Under the pieces are notes generated by a model, which saw nothing but the letters and a program-made list of their open reading frames with translations, was not told the origin of the DNA and searched no databases. From Pseudomonadota bacterium (GTDB lineage Bacteria > Pseudomonadota > Alphaproteobacteria > Sneathiellales > Sneathiellaceae), in NCBI GenBank assembly GCA_024743055.1, contig JANSXH010000002.1, positions 186,001 through 250,000 of the forward strand: a stretch of 64,000 nt of DNA. The letters run 5' to 3'. This document shows, in pieces, positions 23,572 through 32,319 of this stretch (its first letter is position 1; each line of letters opens with the position of its first letter). Both the position numbers and the translations under genes were made by a program.

Positions 23572-24662
23572 TGTTGGATGTTTCAGTCAAAAAGACGTTT
23601 GGTGACTTCCATATAGATGCGTCATTTTCCGTCGGGCCAGGCCTGACGGCGCTTTTCGGCCCTTCCGGCGCGGGTAAAACCGCCATTGCAAAAATGTTGG
23701 GAGGGTTGGAAACACCCGATGAAGGCCACATCCAAATCGGGGATCGGACACTCTTCAACCGGCAAAAGGCCATCAATGTTCCAGTTCAGGAAAGAAATAT
23801 CGGTTTCGTATTTCAGGAGCACAGGCTGTTTCCCCATTATTCGGTACGAGGCAATCTGAATTATGGTCAACGCAACCGGCAGGCAGGTTCTGGGTCCGTT
23901 ACCTTCAAGGATGTAGTCGATTTGCTGGGGATTGGTGACCTGCTCGCAAGACGGCCCGGATCTCTTTCCCTTGGAGAGCAGCAACGGGTAGCCATTGGTC
24001 GGGCGCTTCTGTCCAATCCTGACTTTCTGGTAATGGACGAGCCGCTCTCAAGCCTCGATTCTGCACGAAAGAAAGACATTATCCCTCTGATATCCCGCAT
24101 GAAATCGGAATTTGGCCTGACCATAATCTATATTTCCCACTCCCTTGGTGAAATTACTCGCCTGGCTGATAGCCTGGTATTACTGGATAAGGGGCAGGTC
24201 AAGGGTGCCGGTCCGATTGAGAACATCGTCAACAACCTGGAACTTATTCCCTATACGGGTGGTTTTGACGCTGGCTCAGTCTTAGAGGCGACCGTCGTCT
24301 CCCATGATCCTTCGTTCAATATGTCCGAGATTGAAACCGAGGGAGGCCCCATGTTCATTCCCGGTCGGGACCATCCCGTCGGTAGCAAGTTCCGGGTGCG
24401 CATACGTGCCCGGGATGTCGCCCTCTCAGCTGCAGAGCCCAAAGACCTTTCCATCCTCAACCGATTTAAAGGACAGATTATCGATCACCGTAGCGGTCAG
24501 GCAGGGATGGAGGAATTGTTGCTGGATGTGGGCTTCCGGCTGACGGCGCGTATTACCCGCAAATCCTTTGAGCAAATGAAGCTTGGCCATGGCTCAGAGG
24601 TCTGGGCCCTGATTAAGTCCGTGACTATCGGCTCATCAGAATTGGATATCCATCTTATATAA
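23571..24662 (+). CDS. modC: molybdate ABC transporter ATP-binding protein
   Basis: A 363-residue ATPase. Walker A is GPSGAGKT (30-37), Q-loop VFQEHRLFPHYSV, signature LSLGEQQRVAIGR, Walker B FLVMDEPLSSLD, and H-loop ISHSLGE. A C-terminal TOBE/molybdate-binding domain begins about residue 290 (RVRIRARDVALS), which can inhibit uptake when molybdate is high. It ends just before the convergent Crp-family gene. Confidence 0.93.
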   Translation: MLDVSVKKTFGDFHIDASFSVGPGLTALFGPSGAGKTAIAKMLGGLETPDEGHIQIGDRTLFNRQKAINVPVQERNIGFVFQEHRLFPHYSVRGNLNYGQRNRQAGSGSVTFKDVVDLLGIGDLLARRPGSLSLGEQQRVAIGRALLSNPDFLVMDEPLSSLDSARKKDIIPLISRMKSEFGLTIIYISHSLGEITRLADSLVLLDKGQVKGAGPIENIVNNLELIPYTGGFDAGSVLEATVVSHDPSFNMSEIETEGGPMFIPGRDHPVGSKFRVRIRARDVALSAAEPKDLSILNRFKGQIIDHRSGQAGMEELLLDVGFRLTARITRKSFEQMKLGHGSEVWALIKSVTIGSSELDIHLI

Positions 24663-24670
24663 AGAGGAAA

Positions 24671-25378
24671 TTATTTGGCGCCCTGCCCCGGCGACATGGC
24701 CAGGTTATTGATAAACTCTTCTATGCCAGGGCGATCTTTTAGATAGAGACTCTTGCCCTTCTTCAGAACCATGCCCTCCTGAGTCAATTGACCAAGAACC
24801 CGAGCAACCGTTTCCCGTGTCGTCGATACCCGGCTGGCAATCACGCTTTGTGTCGGCATAGGATAGATCAGCCAAGAATTCGCTGTCACCGGATCGGGCT
24901 CTGCCATCCTAAGCAATTCCTGACATACCCGTTGTACTGCGCCCAAAGTCGAAAGATCCAGAATACGGTCATCATTGATGCGGATGATCCGGGCTAGCCT
25001 TTCCAGCACAGACATCATGATAGTTGGGTTCTCCATTAAGACTTCTTTGAAAAATTCCGGGCTTAAGGACGCCAGCAAGCATTTGGACCGGGCGATGACA
25101 TTGGCTGACCGAGGGCGACCGTCGATGGCAGAAAGCTCGCCGAAATAATGCCCCTCATCGATGCTGGCATAGGCTACTTCGCGTCCTGACACGCCGAAAT
25201 TGACGATATTTACGCTGCCTTCGGCAACGAAAAACACATCCCGGCTGGTGGTGGATCGCTCCAGGATCTGCTCGCCCGGCTGGAACACCCGCCACACACA
25301 TTTCGCTGCGAGTTCGGTGCGTTGCTGCGGCGACAGGCTCGAGAAAAGCTCTATATTATCAAGATTTTGCATCATCAA
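24671..25378 (-). CDS. Crp/Fnr-family transcriptional regulator
   Basis: A 235-residue protein with an N-terminal cyclic-nucleotide-binding-fold domain (FQPGEQILER, EGHYFGELSAIDGRPRSA) and a C-terminal Crp-type helix-turn-helix (TQSVIASRVSTTRETVARVL). The N-terminal cysteine cluster of FNR is absent, so oxygen sensing by an iron-sulfur cluster is unlikely. The FGELSAIDGRPRSA segment resembles the cAMP phosphate-binding cassette (FGE...R-S-A). A cAMP-like effector is plausible, and a cyclic-nucleotide-phosphodiesterase-like gene lies at 29201. Confidence 0.9.
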   Translation of the reverse strand: MMMQNLDNIELFSSLSPQQRTELAAKCVWRVFQPGEQILERSTTSRDVFFVAEGSVNIVNFGVSGREVAYASIDEGHYFGELSAIDGRPRSANVIARSKCLLASLSPEFFKEVLMENPTIMMSVLERLARIIRINDDRILDLSTLGAVQRVCQELLRMAEPDPVTANSWLIYPMPTQSVIASRVSTTRETVARVLGQLTQEGMVLKKGKSLYLKDRPGIEEFINNLAMSPGQGAK

Positions 25379-25439
25379 TCTGTTCTAAATAGTGAGTCCA
25401 GTCAGTTAGGTCAAGCGGACGACCCATACCAAGGAACAT

Positions 25440-25488
25440 ATTATGGTCGGATGCCTGCAGGACCAGTCCTGGGCTCGCACACCATAAT
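25440..25488 (+). ncRNA. candidate structured leader RNA before 8-oxoguanine deaminase
   Basis: P1 is a perfect eight-pair helix, ATTATGGT (25440-25447) with ACCATAAT (25481-25488). An internal loop (CGGAT/TCGCAC) leads to P2: GCC/GGC plus CAGGA/TCCTG with a CCAG tetraloop and a UG bulge. It begins 62 bases before the Crp-family gene on the other strand and ends 77 bases before the deaminase start. The two-helix design with an asymmetric loop resembles a small riboswitch, but no known class was matched. A DNA operator is the alternative. Confidence 0.4.
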
Positions 25489-25565
25489 CGCGGAAATAAA
25501 TCCTCGCAACCACACAATAAATTAAGATACTCTCTGCCAGTAGTTTAGCGGTTTGAGGAACTGAG

Positions 25566-26924
25566 TTGGGACATTCCATTTGGATCAAAGACCCCCTGGC
25601 CTGCCTGGCGGAAAACGCCGAGGCCGGTATCGTTATCAAGGGCGGCAAGATAACTGAACTACTGCCAAAAGGCACTTCTCCCGATTTGGATGATGGACAT
25701 GACTGGACAGTGTTTGACGCCTCCCGGCATGTGGTGATACCGGGATTAATCAATAGTCATCATCATTTTTATCAGACCCTGACTCGTGCCTGCCCCGCTG
25801 CCCTCAACAAGCCTTTGTTTCCCTGGTTGCAATCTTTATATCCGCTCTGGGCAAACCTGGATACGGAGATGATGGCGGCCGCATCGGAACTGGCACTGGC
25901 GGAATGCCTGTTGTCCGGTTGCACAACGGCTTCTGATCATCATTACCTGTTTCCCAATACATTGCCAGATGCCATTGATATCCAGGTTGGCGTCTCAAAG
26001 AAACTTGGTATTCGCGTAAATCTGACCCGTGGATCGATGAGCCTCGGGCAGGATCAAGGAGGCCTGCCGCCGCAAACGACCGTGCAGGATGAAGACATCA
26101 TCCTGGCAGATAGCGAACGGCTGATCCAAACCTTCCACGACCCTGCGGAGGGGTCTATGGTTCAGATCGCGCTGGCCCCCTGCTCACCCTTCTCTGTGAG
26201 TACAGAGCTGATGCAATCCTCAGCGGAGCTTGCACGCCGTCATGGAGTGCGCCTTCACACACATCTGGCAGAGACCCATGACGAAACGGCGTTTTGCCTT
26301 GAAATGTTTGGCCAGAGACCGCTTGATTATCTGGAAAAAGTTGGTTGGTTGGCGGAAGACGTCTGGCTCGCCCATGGCATTCATTTCAATGAGGAAGAGA
26401 TTAAGCGTCTCGGCGCAGCCGGTGTCGGTATTTCCCATTGTCCTTCCTCCAACATGATTTTATCTTCCGGCATCGCCCCCACGCTCGAGTTGGAACGCGC
26501 CGGGTGCCCCGTTGGACTTGGCGTTGACGGATCGGCTTCCAATGATGGCTCCAATCTCATCCAGGAGGTCCGGCAAGCACTGTTAATCGGACGGCTCAAA
26601 TATGATGCAGGCGATGTAACCCATCAAGCCGCCTATCGCTGGGCCACAGAAGGATCAGCCCGCTGCCTCGGTAGGGAAGATATTGGTAAGATCGAAGCGG
26701 GTCGGCAGGCAGACCTCGCCTTTTTCAAACTGGATGAGCCCCGATTTTCAGGTGCCGGTGATCCACTGGCCGCCCTCCTTCTGTGTGGCGCACACAAGGC
26801 GGACTATGTCATGATCGGTGGTGACTGGAGGGTCGAAAATGGCACTATTCCTAATCTTGATCTTGAAGATCTGATGCAACGACATCATCAATTGGGTCTA
26901 AAGCTACAAGCAGGCGCCGCATGA
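25566..26924 (+). CDS. 8-oxoguanine deaminase (amidohydrolase)
   Basis: A 452-residue amidohydrolase of the AtzA/TrzN-like group. It starts at TTG 25566, with GAGGAACTGAG upstream. Metal ligands are visible: HHH at 65-67 (HxH pair in INSHHHFYQT), HTHLAE, AHGIHF and GLGVDGSASND. ACPAALNKPLFPWLQSLYPL and the overall pattern match 8-oxoguanine deaminases, which convert 8-oxoguanine to urate and ammonia. Close relatives act on other triazines or guanine, so the substrate is inferred. It overlaps the PaaX-like gene by four bases. Confidence 0.85.
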   Translation: MGHSIWIKDPLACLAENAEAGIVIKGGKITELLPKGTSPDLDDGHDWTVFDASRHVVIPGLINSHHHFYQTLTRACPAALNKPLFPWLQSLYPLWANLDTEMMAAASELALAECLLSGCTTASDHHYLFPNTLPDAIDIQVGVSKKLGIRVNLTRGSMSLGQDQGGLPPQTTVQDEDIILADSERLIQTFHDPAEGSMVQIALAPCSPFSVSTELMQSSAELARRHGVRLHTHLAETHDETAFCLEMFGQRPLDYLEKVGWLAEDVWLAHGIHFNEEEIKRLGAAGVGISHCPSSNMILSSGIAPTLELERAGCPVGLGVDGSASNDGSNLIQEVRQALLIGRLKYDAGDVTHQAAYRWATEGSARCLGREDIGKIEAGRQADLAFFKLDEPRFSGAGDPLAALLLCGAHKADYVMIGGDWRVENGTIPNLDLEDLMQRHHQLGLKLQAGAA

Positions 26925-27874
26925 CGGAAGTGAAAATGAACGAAAAAACAGAGATTGACGGTATCATAAAGCGCCTGCTGGAATCCCTTGATCTGAAGGC
27001 AAGGTCGCTTTTGGTAACGGTCTGGGGAGACTGCGTGGCCCCTCACGGTGGCACGGTCTGGCTGCGCAGCCTGATCAAATTGGTTGAGCCTCTCGGGTTG
27101 AACGAAAGGGTTGTCCGAACATCTGTGTTTCGACTGCAAAAAGATGGCCTTCTCACCTCAGAGCAAATGGGCCGGCGCAGTTTTTACAGCCTCACACCTA
27201 GTGGGCAACATCGCTTCGCAGAGGCGACGCACCGGATTTATGCGACCGGTGATTTGCCTTGGAACGATCAATGGCTGCTTTTGCTTCTCTCTCGTCGAGA
27301 ACTTCCCGAACCACAGCGCCGACTTGTTGATGCGGAGCTTAACTGGCTTGGCTTTGGTTCTTTTGGTTCTGGCATCTACGCCCACCCTACGGCCACGGCT
27401 GATGTGATTAAACCGCTTTTTACGGAGCTGAACATCACCTCCAGCGCGACACTCCTGGAAGCGGCGGCTATACCAGATAGTGATTTTGCCTCTCAGAAAA
27501 CCTTGGTGCAAAAGGGCTGGAACCTCGACAGTCTCGAAGCGAACTATGGCCAGTTTATTGACAATTTCAGCGCACTTTCGGAAAAAATCAGTCACAAGTC
27601 CGGCATGGATGAAAAAAAGTGTTTTATTATTCGCAGTCTGTTGGTGCATGATTATCGACGTGTTTTACTTAGGGATCCGATGTTGCCGGCGAAATTGCTG
27701 CCCGCAGGCTGGAATGGGAACAAGGCCCGGACTTTGTTTCGGGAAATTTACCAGCAGGTTTGGCAGGACGCCGAAAAGCATCTGATGAGCGTATTAGAAA
27801 ATTCCACCGGGAGGCTTCCTCCTGCATCAGAAGAATTCAAAGCCCGTTTTGGCGGCCTAAAGGTAAATGAGTAG
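26921..27874 (+). CDS. PaaX-family transcriptional regulator
   Basis: A 317-residue protein with the PaaX N-terminal winged helix (RSLLVTVWGDCVAPHGGTVW, NERVVRTSVFRLQKDGLL, GRRSFYSLTPSG) and the C-terminal dimer/ligand domain ending in the helical region before GRLPPASEEFKARFGG. PaaX normally represses phenylacetate genes in response to phenylacetyl-CoA, but no such genes lie here. Coupled by overlap to the deaminase and seven bases from the reductase gene, it likely controls this operon. Confidence 0.88.
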   Translation: MTEVKMNEKTEIDGIIKRLLESLDLKARSLLVTVWGDCVAPHGGTVWLRSLIKLVEPLGLNERVVRTSVFRLQKDGLLTSEQMGRRSFYSLTPSGQHRFAEATHRIYATGDLPWNDQWLLLLLSRRELPEPQRRLVDAELNWLGFGSFGSGIYAHPTATADVIKPLFTELNITSSATLLEAAAIPDSDFASQKTLVQKGWNLDSLEANYGQFIDNFSALSEKISHKSGMDEKKCFIIRSLLVHDYRRVLLRDPMLPAKLLPAGWNGNKARTLFREIYQQVWQDAEKHLMSVLENSTGRLPPASEEFKARFGGLKVNE

Positions 27875-27880
27875 TTAGGA

Positions 27881-29197
27881 ATGGCAGTAGGATTGAAGAT
27901 TGTAATAGTCGGGTCCGGACCGGCTGGAATGTATGCAGCCGGAGCAATCGTTAAAAAAAATCCCGACAGTGTTATCGACATCATCGACAAATTGGCAACT
28001 CCTTATGGCTTGGTACGCGCTGGCGTTGCCCCTGATCACCAAACAACCAAAAATGTCACCCGCGCCTATGACAAGATCATGGAAAATGAGAATGTCCGGT
28101 TTGTTGGCAATATCGGTCTCGCGACGGATATCCCTCTCGAGAAACTGCGGGAGATTTATGATGTGGTTATCATTGCCACCGGCACGCCAAAGGACAGAAG
28201 TCTTGGCATACCGGGAGAAGACAAAGACGGCGTGTTTGGGGCCCAGACATTTGTCTACTGGTACAATGGACATCCTGAATTTACGGATGCGGTGCCAAAT
28301 CTGGAAATCGAAACGGCTGTTGTCATCGGCAACGGGAATGTCGCATTGGATGTTGCCCGAATCCTGATGCGAACCGAAGCAGAGATGGCGTCCTCCGATC
28401 TCGCAGACCATGCAGCAAAGAAGATCTTCAACAGTCCCCTTCAAAGGGTCCATGTGGTTGGCCGCCGAGCCCCGGAAAATGCGCAATTTTCCTCAAAGGA
28501 GCTAAGCGAATTTGGCGATCTTACCTCCGCCAAAACCTACACGGATAAAACCAGCCTTCCTGATGAATTCGTCTCTGAAGATAAAAAAGAGACCAAGGTA
28601 GTGAACACCAATCTGGACCTGCTTCGCAGCTTTGAGCAGATCAAGCCCAGCATCACCGGGAGATCCGTCCATCTTGATTTCCTCGCCAGTCCTGTCGAAA
28701 TTCTTGGAGATACTTCTATCACCGGCGTCAAGTTTGAGCGGAATGAGATTTTAGACGGCAAAGCTGTGGGCACCGGGGAGACATATGAAATTGATTGCCA
28801 GCTTCTGGTTTCCTGTATCGGCTATGAGATGGGCATCCTCGAAGGATTACCAGTTGAAAGAGGGGTCATAAAGAATGAGGAAGGCTGCGTCGGAAAAGGT
28901 CTCTATGTGGTCGGATGGGCCAAACGCGGACCATCAGGCACTATCGGCACTAACCGCATCGACAGCCAGAATGTTGTCGACCGTATCCTTGAGGACTATA
29001 TCAATGTAGAGGACACCGCGAAGCCCGGACCGGAAGGCCTGGACGCCTGGTGCACTGAAAACAACATCCATGCTGTGTCTTTCGATGACTGGAAAAAAAT
29101 TGATGCTGCTGAGAAAGAGCGCGCATCAGATGAGTCACCCCGGCGTAAATTCGTTAGAACACGTGATATGTTATCCATCTTGGATGAAAGCAGGTAA
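27881..29197 (+). CDS. ferredoxin-NADP reductase, FprA/adrenodoxin-reductase type
   Basis: A 438-residue flavoprotein. FAD-binding GSGPAG is at about 11-16, followed by TPYGLVRAGVAPDHQTTKNV, diagnostic of the adrenodoxin reductase/FprA branch; the NADP motif is IGNGNVALDVARIL, and GWAKRGPSGTIGTNR closes the FAD site. It passes electrons between NADPH and a 2Fe-2S ferredoxin. A suitable adrenodoxin-type ferredoxin is encoded at 30727. Starts seven bases after the PaaX gene. Confidence 0.92.
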   Translation: MAVGLKIVIVGSGPAGMYAAGAIVKKNPDSVIDIIDKLATPYGLVRAGVAPDHQTTKNVTRAYDKIMENENVRFVGNIGLATDIPLEKLREIYDVVIIATGTPKDRSLGIPGEDKDGVFGAQTFVYWYNGHPEFTDAVPNLEIETAVVIGNGNVALDVARILMRTEAEMASSDLADHAAKKIFNSPLQRVHVVGRRAPENAQFSSKELSEFGDLTSAKTYTDKTSLPDEFVSEDKKETKVVNTNLDLLRSFEQIKPSITGRSVHLDFLASPVEILGDTSITGVKFERNEILDGKAVGTGETYEIDCQLLVSCIGYEMGILEGLPVERGVIKNEEGCVGKGLYVVGWAKRGPSGTIGTNRIDSQNVVDRILEDYINVEDTAKPGPEGLDAWCTENNIHAVSFDDWKKIDAAEKERASDESPRRKFVRTRDMLSILDESR

Positions 29198-29200
29198 AGA

Positions 29201-30007
29201 ATGCTGATTGCTCAGTTGAGTGACTGCCATGTCATGGTCGACGGCGACGAGGCCGCAGAACTGTACCGGACGGCGGACAGGCTGAATGATGCTGTTACTC
29301 ATCTCAACACCTGCGTCAACCGGCCTGACCTCGTATTTTTGACCGGTGATCTGGTGAATTATGCCCAGCGCGAAGAATATGTCCTGTTCAATGAGATCAT
29401 TTCAAAGCTAGAGATGCCGAGCTATCTACTTGCCGGCAATCACGATGACTGCGACCTCATGCGGGAAGTCTGCAACACCCACACCTATCTGCCAAAGTCC
29501 GGTCCCCTCGCCTACGTGGTTGACGGATGGCCAATGAAGCTCATTGCGCTTGATACAAACCTGCACGGAAAGCCTCAGGGTGAACTGGGATCGGATCAGC
29601 TAAACTGGCTGGAAAAAGAACTGGCCAAGGAAACAAAACGCAAAGTCATCCTCTTCATGCATCATCCGCCCTTTAATACGGGGCTGACGACAATGGATGA
29701 GATGGAATTAATTGATGCGGCAGCCTTCGGTGACGTCGTCAGCCGCTATGACAATATTGATCGCATTCTCTGCGGACATTTACATCGCTCGATCCAGACG
29801 AATTATAAGGGCATCCTCACTCAGACTTGTCCATCAACGTCTCATCAAGTGCATCTGCTGTTGGGTGAAGCCAACGAACTGGGGACAGTTCGGGAGCCCC
29901 CCGAATATCTTTTGCATTATTGGACTGAAGAAGACGGACTTGTCACTCATTCAGACTATGTCAAACAGTATCCGGTTATCTGGACTTTAAAGGATGGGGT
30001 TCAGTAA
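29201..30007 (+). CDS. metallophosphoesterase, CpdA-like
   Basis: A 268-residue calcineurin-like phosphoesterase with all metal motifs: DxH (Asp8, His10), GD (Asp50), GNHDD (80-83), HHPP and GHLHR. The class III cyclic-nucleotide phosphodiesterase (CpdA) pattern fits, including SYLLAGNHDD and CGHLH. It could hydrolyse cAMP or another phosphodiester. It begins three bases after the reductase stop and ends the deaminase-PaaX-reductase unit, converging on tenA. Confidence 0.85.
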   Translation: MLIAQLSDCHVMVDGDEAAELYRTADRLNDAVTHLNTCVNRPDLVFLTGDLVNYAQREEYVLFNEIISKLEMPSYLLAGNHDDCDLMREVCNTHTYLPKSGPLAYVVDGWPMKLIALDTNLHGKPQGELGSDQLNWLEKELAKETKRKVILFMHHPPFNTGLTTMDEMELIDAAAFGDVVSRYDNIDRILCGHLHRSIQTNYKGILTQTCPSTSHQVHLLLGEANELGTVREPPEYLLHYWTEEDGLVTHSDYVKQYPVIWTLKDGVQ

Positions 30008-30013
30008 GCTCGC

Positions 30014-30697
30014 TCAGCTTTTGCCTGGCAAAATATTCAGACCCATCTGCCAAAATTCTGCTTCAAGCTTTGTTGCCGACAAGAAGGTCTTCGATAGCTC
30101 TGGAAACCGCTCCTCTGTATATCGGGACCGGGCCAGATTATCGAGATGTGCCTTGATTCCTTCTACTGTATCCCGATGCTCCTGGCTTGAATACATTTCG
30201 ATCCAGGGCAAATAGGGATTGCCGTCCCGAACGGTCTCATTCGATTCCGCCAGACGGACCCCAATTTCTCCATAGCCAATAGCGCAAGGACAGAGAGCGA
30301 CGAGCAGATCCAGGACATCACCCGCCATGCCCCGCTCTAGAACATAGCGCGTATACGCCATGTTCTGGGGTTCCTCCTCAACGGATTCCAACGCTTTCTC
30401 GTCAATTCCCCATTCCGCGCAATACCCGATATGTAATCCCATTTCCACATTGAGAATTGCGTTTAACACTTCTGTCGCTGAGCGCATATCCGTCAGGTTA
30501 TCCGACTTGTAAACGGTCAGGGCATAAGCACGCGCAAAATGGATCAGAAAAATGTAGTCCTGCTTTAGATAGTGCTGAAAAGCCGACTTGGGCAGCTCTC
30601 CACTTTGCAGACCTTTAACAAAATCATGATGGGCGTAGGCGTTCCAAGCGTCCATATTATCCGCCCGAAGGCGATCAAAAAGCATAAGATTAGTCAT
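30014..30697 (-). CDS. tenA: thiaminase II / aminopyrimidine aminohydrolase
   Basis: A 227-residue TenA-fold helical protein. The active-site cysteine is in LCPCAIGYGEIG (Cys138 likely), with Asp/Tyr in HYLKQDYIFLIHFARAYAL and Tyr/Glu at MYSSQEHRD. It salvages the pyrimidine of degraded thiamin. No thiamin biosynthesis gene is adjacent; its nearest neighbour upstream is a ferredoxin. The ATG-to-ferredoxin gap is about 30 bases. Confidence 0.9.
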   Translation of the reverse strand: MTNLMLFDRLRADNMDAWNAYAHHDFVKGLQSGELPKSAFQHYLKQDYIFLIHFARAYALTVYKSDNLTDMRSATEVLNAILNVEMGLHIGYCAEWGIDEKALESVEEEPQNMAYTRYVLERGMAGDVLDLLVALCPCAIGYGEIGVRLAESNETVRDGNPYLPWIEMYSSQEHRDTVEGIKAHLDNLARSRYTEERFPELSKTFLSATKLEAEFWQMGLNILPGKS

Positions 30698-30726
30698 GAA
30701 AATGTCCTGATGGTAGAATTTGACGC

Positions 30727-31056
30727 TTATAGCAGCAGGTTATTGGAACCTTCGGGCAAGGTTACGACCAGACCGTCCAGCTCTTCCGTAATACGGATCT
30801 GACATCCCAGACGCGATGTACGGGTCAATCCATAGGCAAGGTCGAGCATATCTTCTTCGTCATCATCTGCTTCCGGCAGCCGTTCAAAATCTTCCTCGGA
30901 TACGATGATGTGGCAAGTTGAGCAGGCCAGGCTTCCCTCGCAAGCACCTTCGAGATTCAGATTGTTGCGATGGGCAATCTCAAGAATGGACATCCCCAGA
31001 GGCGCCTCGACTTCCAGATTACTGCCGTCGGGCTTTACAAATGTCATTTTGGGCAT
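30727..31056 (-). CDS. 2Fe-2S ferredoxin, adrenodoxin/ISC type
   Basis: A 109-residue ferredoxin. The cluster ligands are Cys39, Cys45, Cys48 and Cys85 ([11 protein letters not shown] and LGCQI), typical of the vertebrate-type/ISC ferredoxins. It may serve Fe-S assembly with the neighbouring cysteine desulfurase and be reduced by the FprA-type enzyme encoded at 27881. Both partnerships are inferred from family and distance. Confidence 0.93.
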   Translation of the reverse strand: MPKMTFVKPDGSNLEVEAPLGMSILEIAHRNNLNLEGACEGSLACSTCHIIVSEEDFERLPEADDDEEDMLDLAYGLTRTSRLGCQIRITEELDGLVVTLPEGSNNLLL

Positions 31057-31122
31057 GCGAGAGCGAACTCCTGAATTTCTTTCTTCAAATAGGTATCGCG
31101 GCGGCGGGTTTCTGTCCAGTCT

Positions 31123-32250
31123 CTAGGCCGCAAATTTTGGTGATTTTCGGCGATATAGCTTTTCCCAGTTTTCAACAAAGGCTTCGATCTCTTTTTCTGT
31201 CGTAGACCAGCCTAAACTGACCCTTATGGCAGAACCTGCCTCCTCATCACTTGCTCCCATCGCCTTAAGAACATGGCTGGCTTTAACCTTACCCGAAGAA
31301 CAGGCCGAACCCGCGCTGACAGCGATCCCGGCCAGATCAAAGTTCATGACCTGCAGTTCTGCGGCGACACCAGGCATGGATATAGTACTGGTATTGGGCA
31401 ATCTTGGGGCAGCTTCTCCATAGACGACCGCATCAGGGGAAATATCGTGAATAGACTTCTCCATCTTGTCCCTGAGACTGCTGATCGTTTGATAGGCTTC
31501 AAGACCATTTTTCGCGATCTCAGCCGCAACACCGAAGCCAACAATTCCGGCGACATTCTCCGTCCCAGCCCGCCGACCAAGTTCCTGCCCCCCGCCCTTT
31601 AAGGACGGTGAAATGGCCAGCCCTTCTCGCAGAACAAGCGCGCCCATCCCTTGAGGTCCACCAAGCTTATGGGCAGACAGCGACATCATATCCGTCCCAA
31701 GGGCTCTAAAATCGATGGGAATTTTACCGGCCGCCTGAATAGCGTCACAATGCAATAGTCCGCCGTATTCATGTATTAGGGTTGCAATCTCCGCAATGGG
31801 CTGAATAACACCAGTTTCATTATTGGCCAGCATGATCGAAACAAAACAAGGTGTTTGCTGGTCTCTTAAAATGCGCTCAAGATCGGCAAGGTTCAACACA
31901 CCCGTAGAATCGACAGATAAATATGTTGCCGTCTTTGAATCGAGGACACCCAGAACCGAATCATGCTCTACAGCAGACACGAAAAGGGGCCTATCTCCCA
32001 TTGCTGAAAGAGCGAGGTTGTTCGCTTCCGTCCCGCCGGACGTAAAAATTATTTCTTGGGCCTTGCTGCCGACCAGTGCCGCGACCTGCGACCGCGCTTC
32101 TTCAACCCTGTTACGAGCGGTTCTCCCGGCTTGATGGACAGAGGACGGATTTCCTCCTTCTTCCATGGCACCGGTCACGGCCTTGATCACCTCAGGCCGT
32201 ATGGGTGCTGTTGCATTGAAATCCAGATATATCTGCTGTTTCATGGCCAT
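31123..32250 (-). CDS. cysteine desulfurase (IscS/NifS family)
   Basis: A class V aminotransferase that removes sulfur from cysteine. I prefer a start at 32250 or 32244 (MAMKQQIYLDFNATAPIRP), because a start at 32268 lies inside a terminator stem. The PLP lysine is in SAHKLGGPQG (Lys193 from MKQQ), and the catalytic cysteine is Cys315 in SAGSACSSGKV, the group I loop. It lies downstream of cysE and upstream of a ferredoxin, so cysteine synthesis, sulfur release and Fe-S chemistry sit together. No iscU or suf genes are here. Confidence 0.92.
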   Translation of the reverse strand: MAMKQQIYLDFNATAPIRPEVIKAVTGAMEEGGNPSSVHQAGRTARNRVEEARSQVAALVGSKAQEIIFTSGGTEANNLALSAMGDRPLFVSAVEHDSVLGVLDSKTATYLSVDSTGVLNLADLERILRDQQTPCFVSIMLANNETGVIQPIAEIATLIHEYGGLLHCDAIQAAGKIPIDFRALGTDMMSLSAHKLGGPQGMGALVLREGLAISPSLKGGGQELGRRAGTENVAGIVGFGVAAEIAKNGLEAYQTISSLRDKMEKSIHDISPDAVVYGEAAPRLPNTSTISMPGVAAELQVMNFDLAGIAVSAGSACSSGKVKASHVLKAMGASDEEAGSAIRVSLGWSTTEKEIEAFVENWEKLYRRKSPKFAA

Positions 32251-32257
32251 AAAAATA

Positions 32258-32284
32258 GGCCTTGCCATCGATCACGGCAAGGCC
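32258..32284 (-). terminator. intrinsic terminator after cysE
   Basis: GGCCTTGCC (32258-32266) pairs perfectly with GGCAAGGCC (32276-32284) across a nine-base loop, and the minus strand continues TATTTTTA. It ends cysE and overlaps the extreme 5' region of the desulfurase gene. Confidence 0.65.
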
Positions 32285-32319
32285 TTCCCTATCAAGCAAC
32301 CCATTAGGGTCGTCGATTA

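Noticed and set aside
24671..25378. Reading the Crp-family protein as an oxygen-sensing FNR
   Set aside because: The N-terminal cysteine cluster is missing.
25440..25488. Calling the hairpin a guanine-type purine riboswitch
   Set aside because: That class needs a three-way junction with two loop-loop hairpins; only a two-helix rod is seen here.
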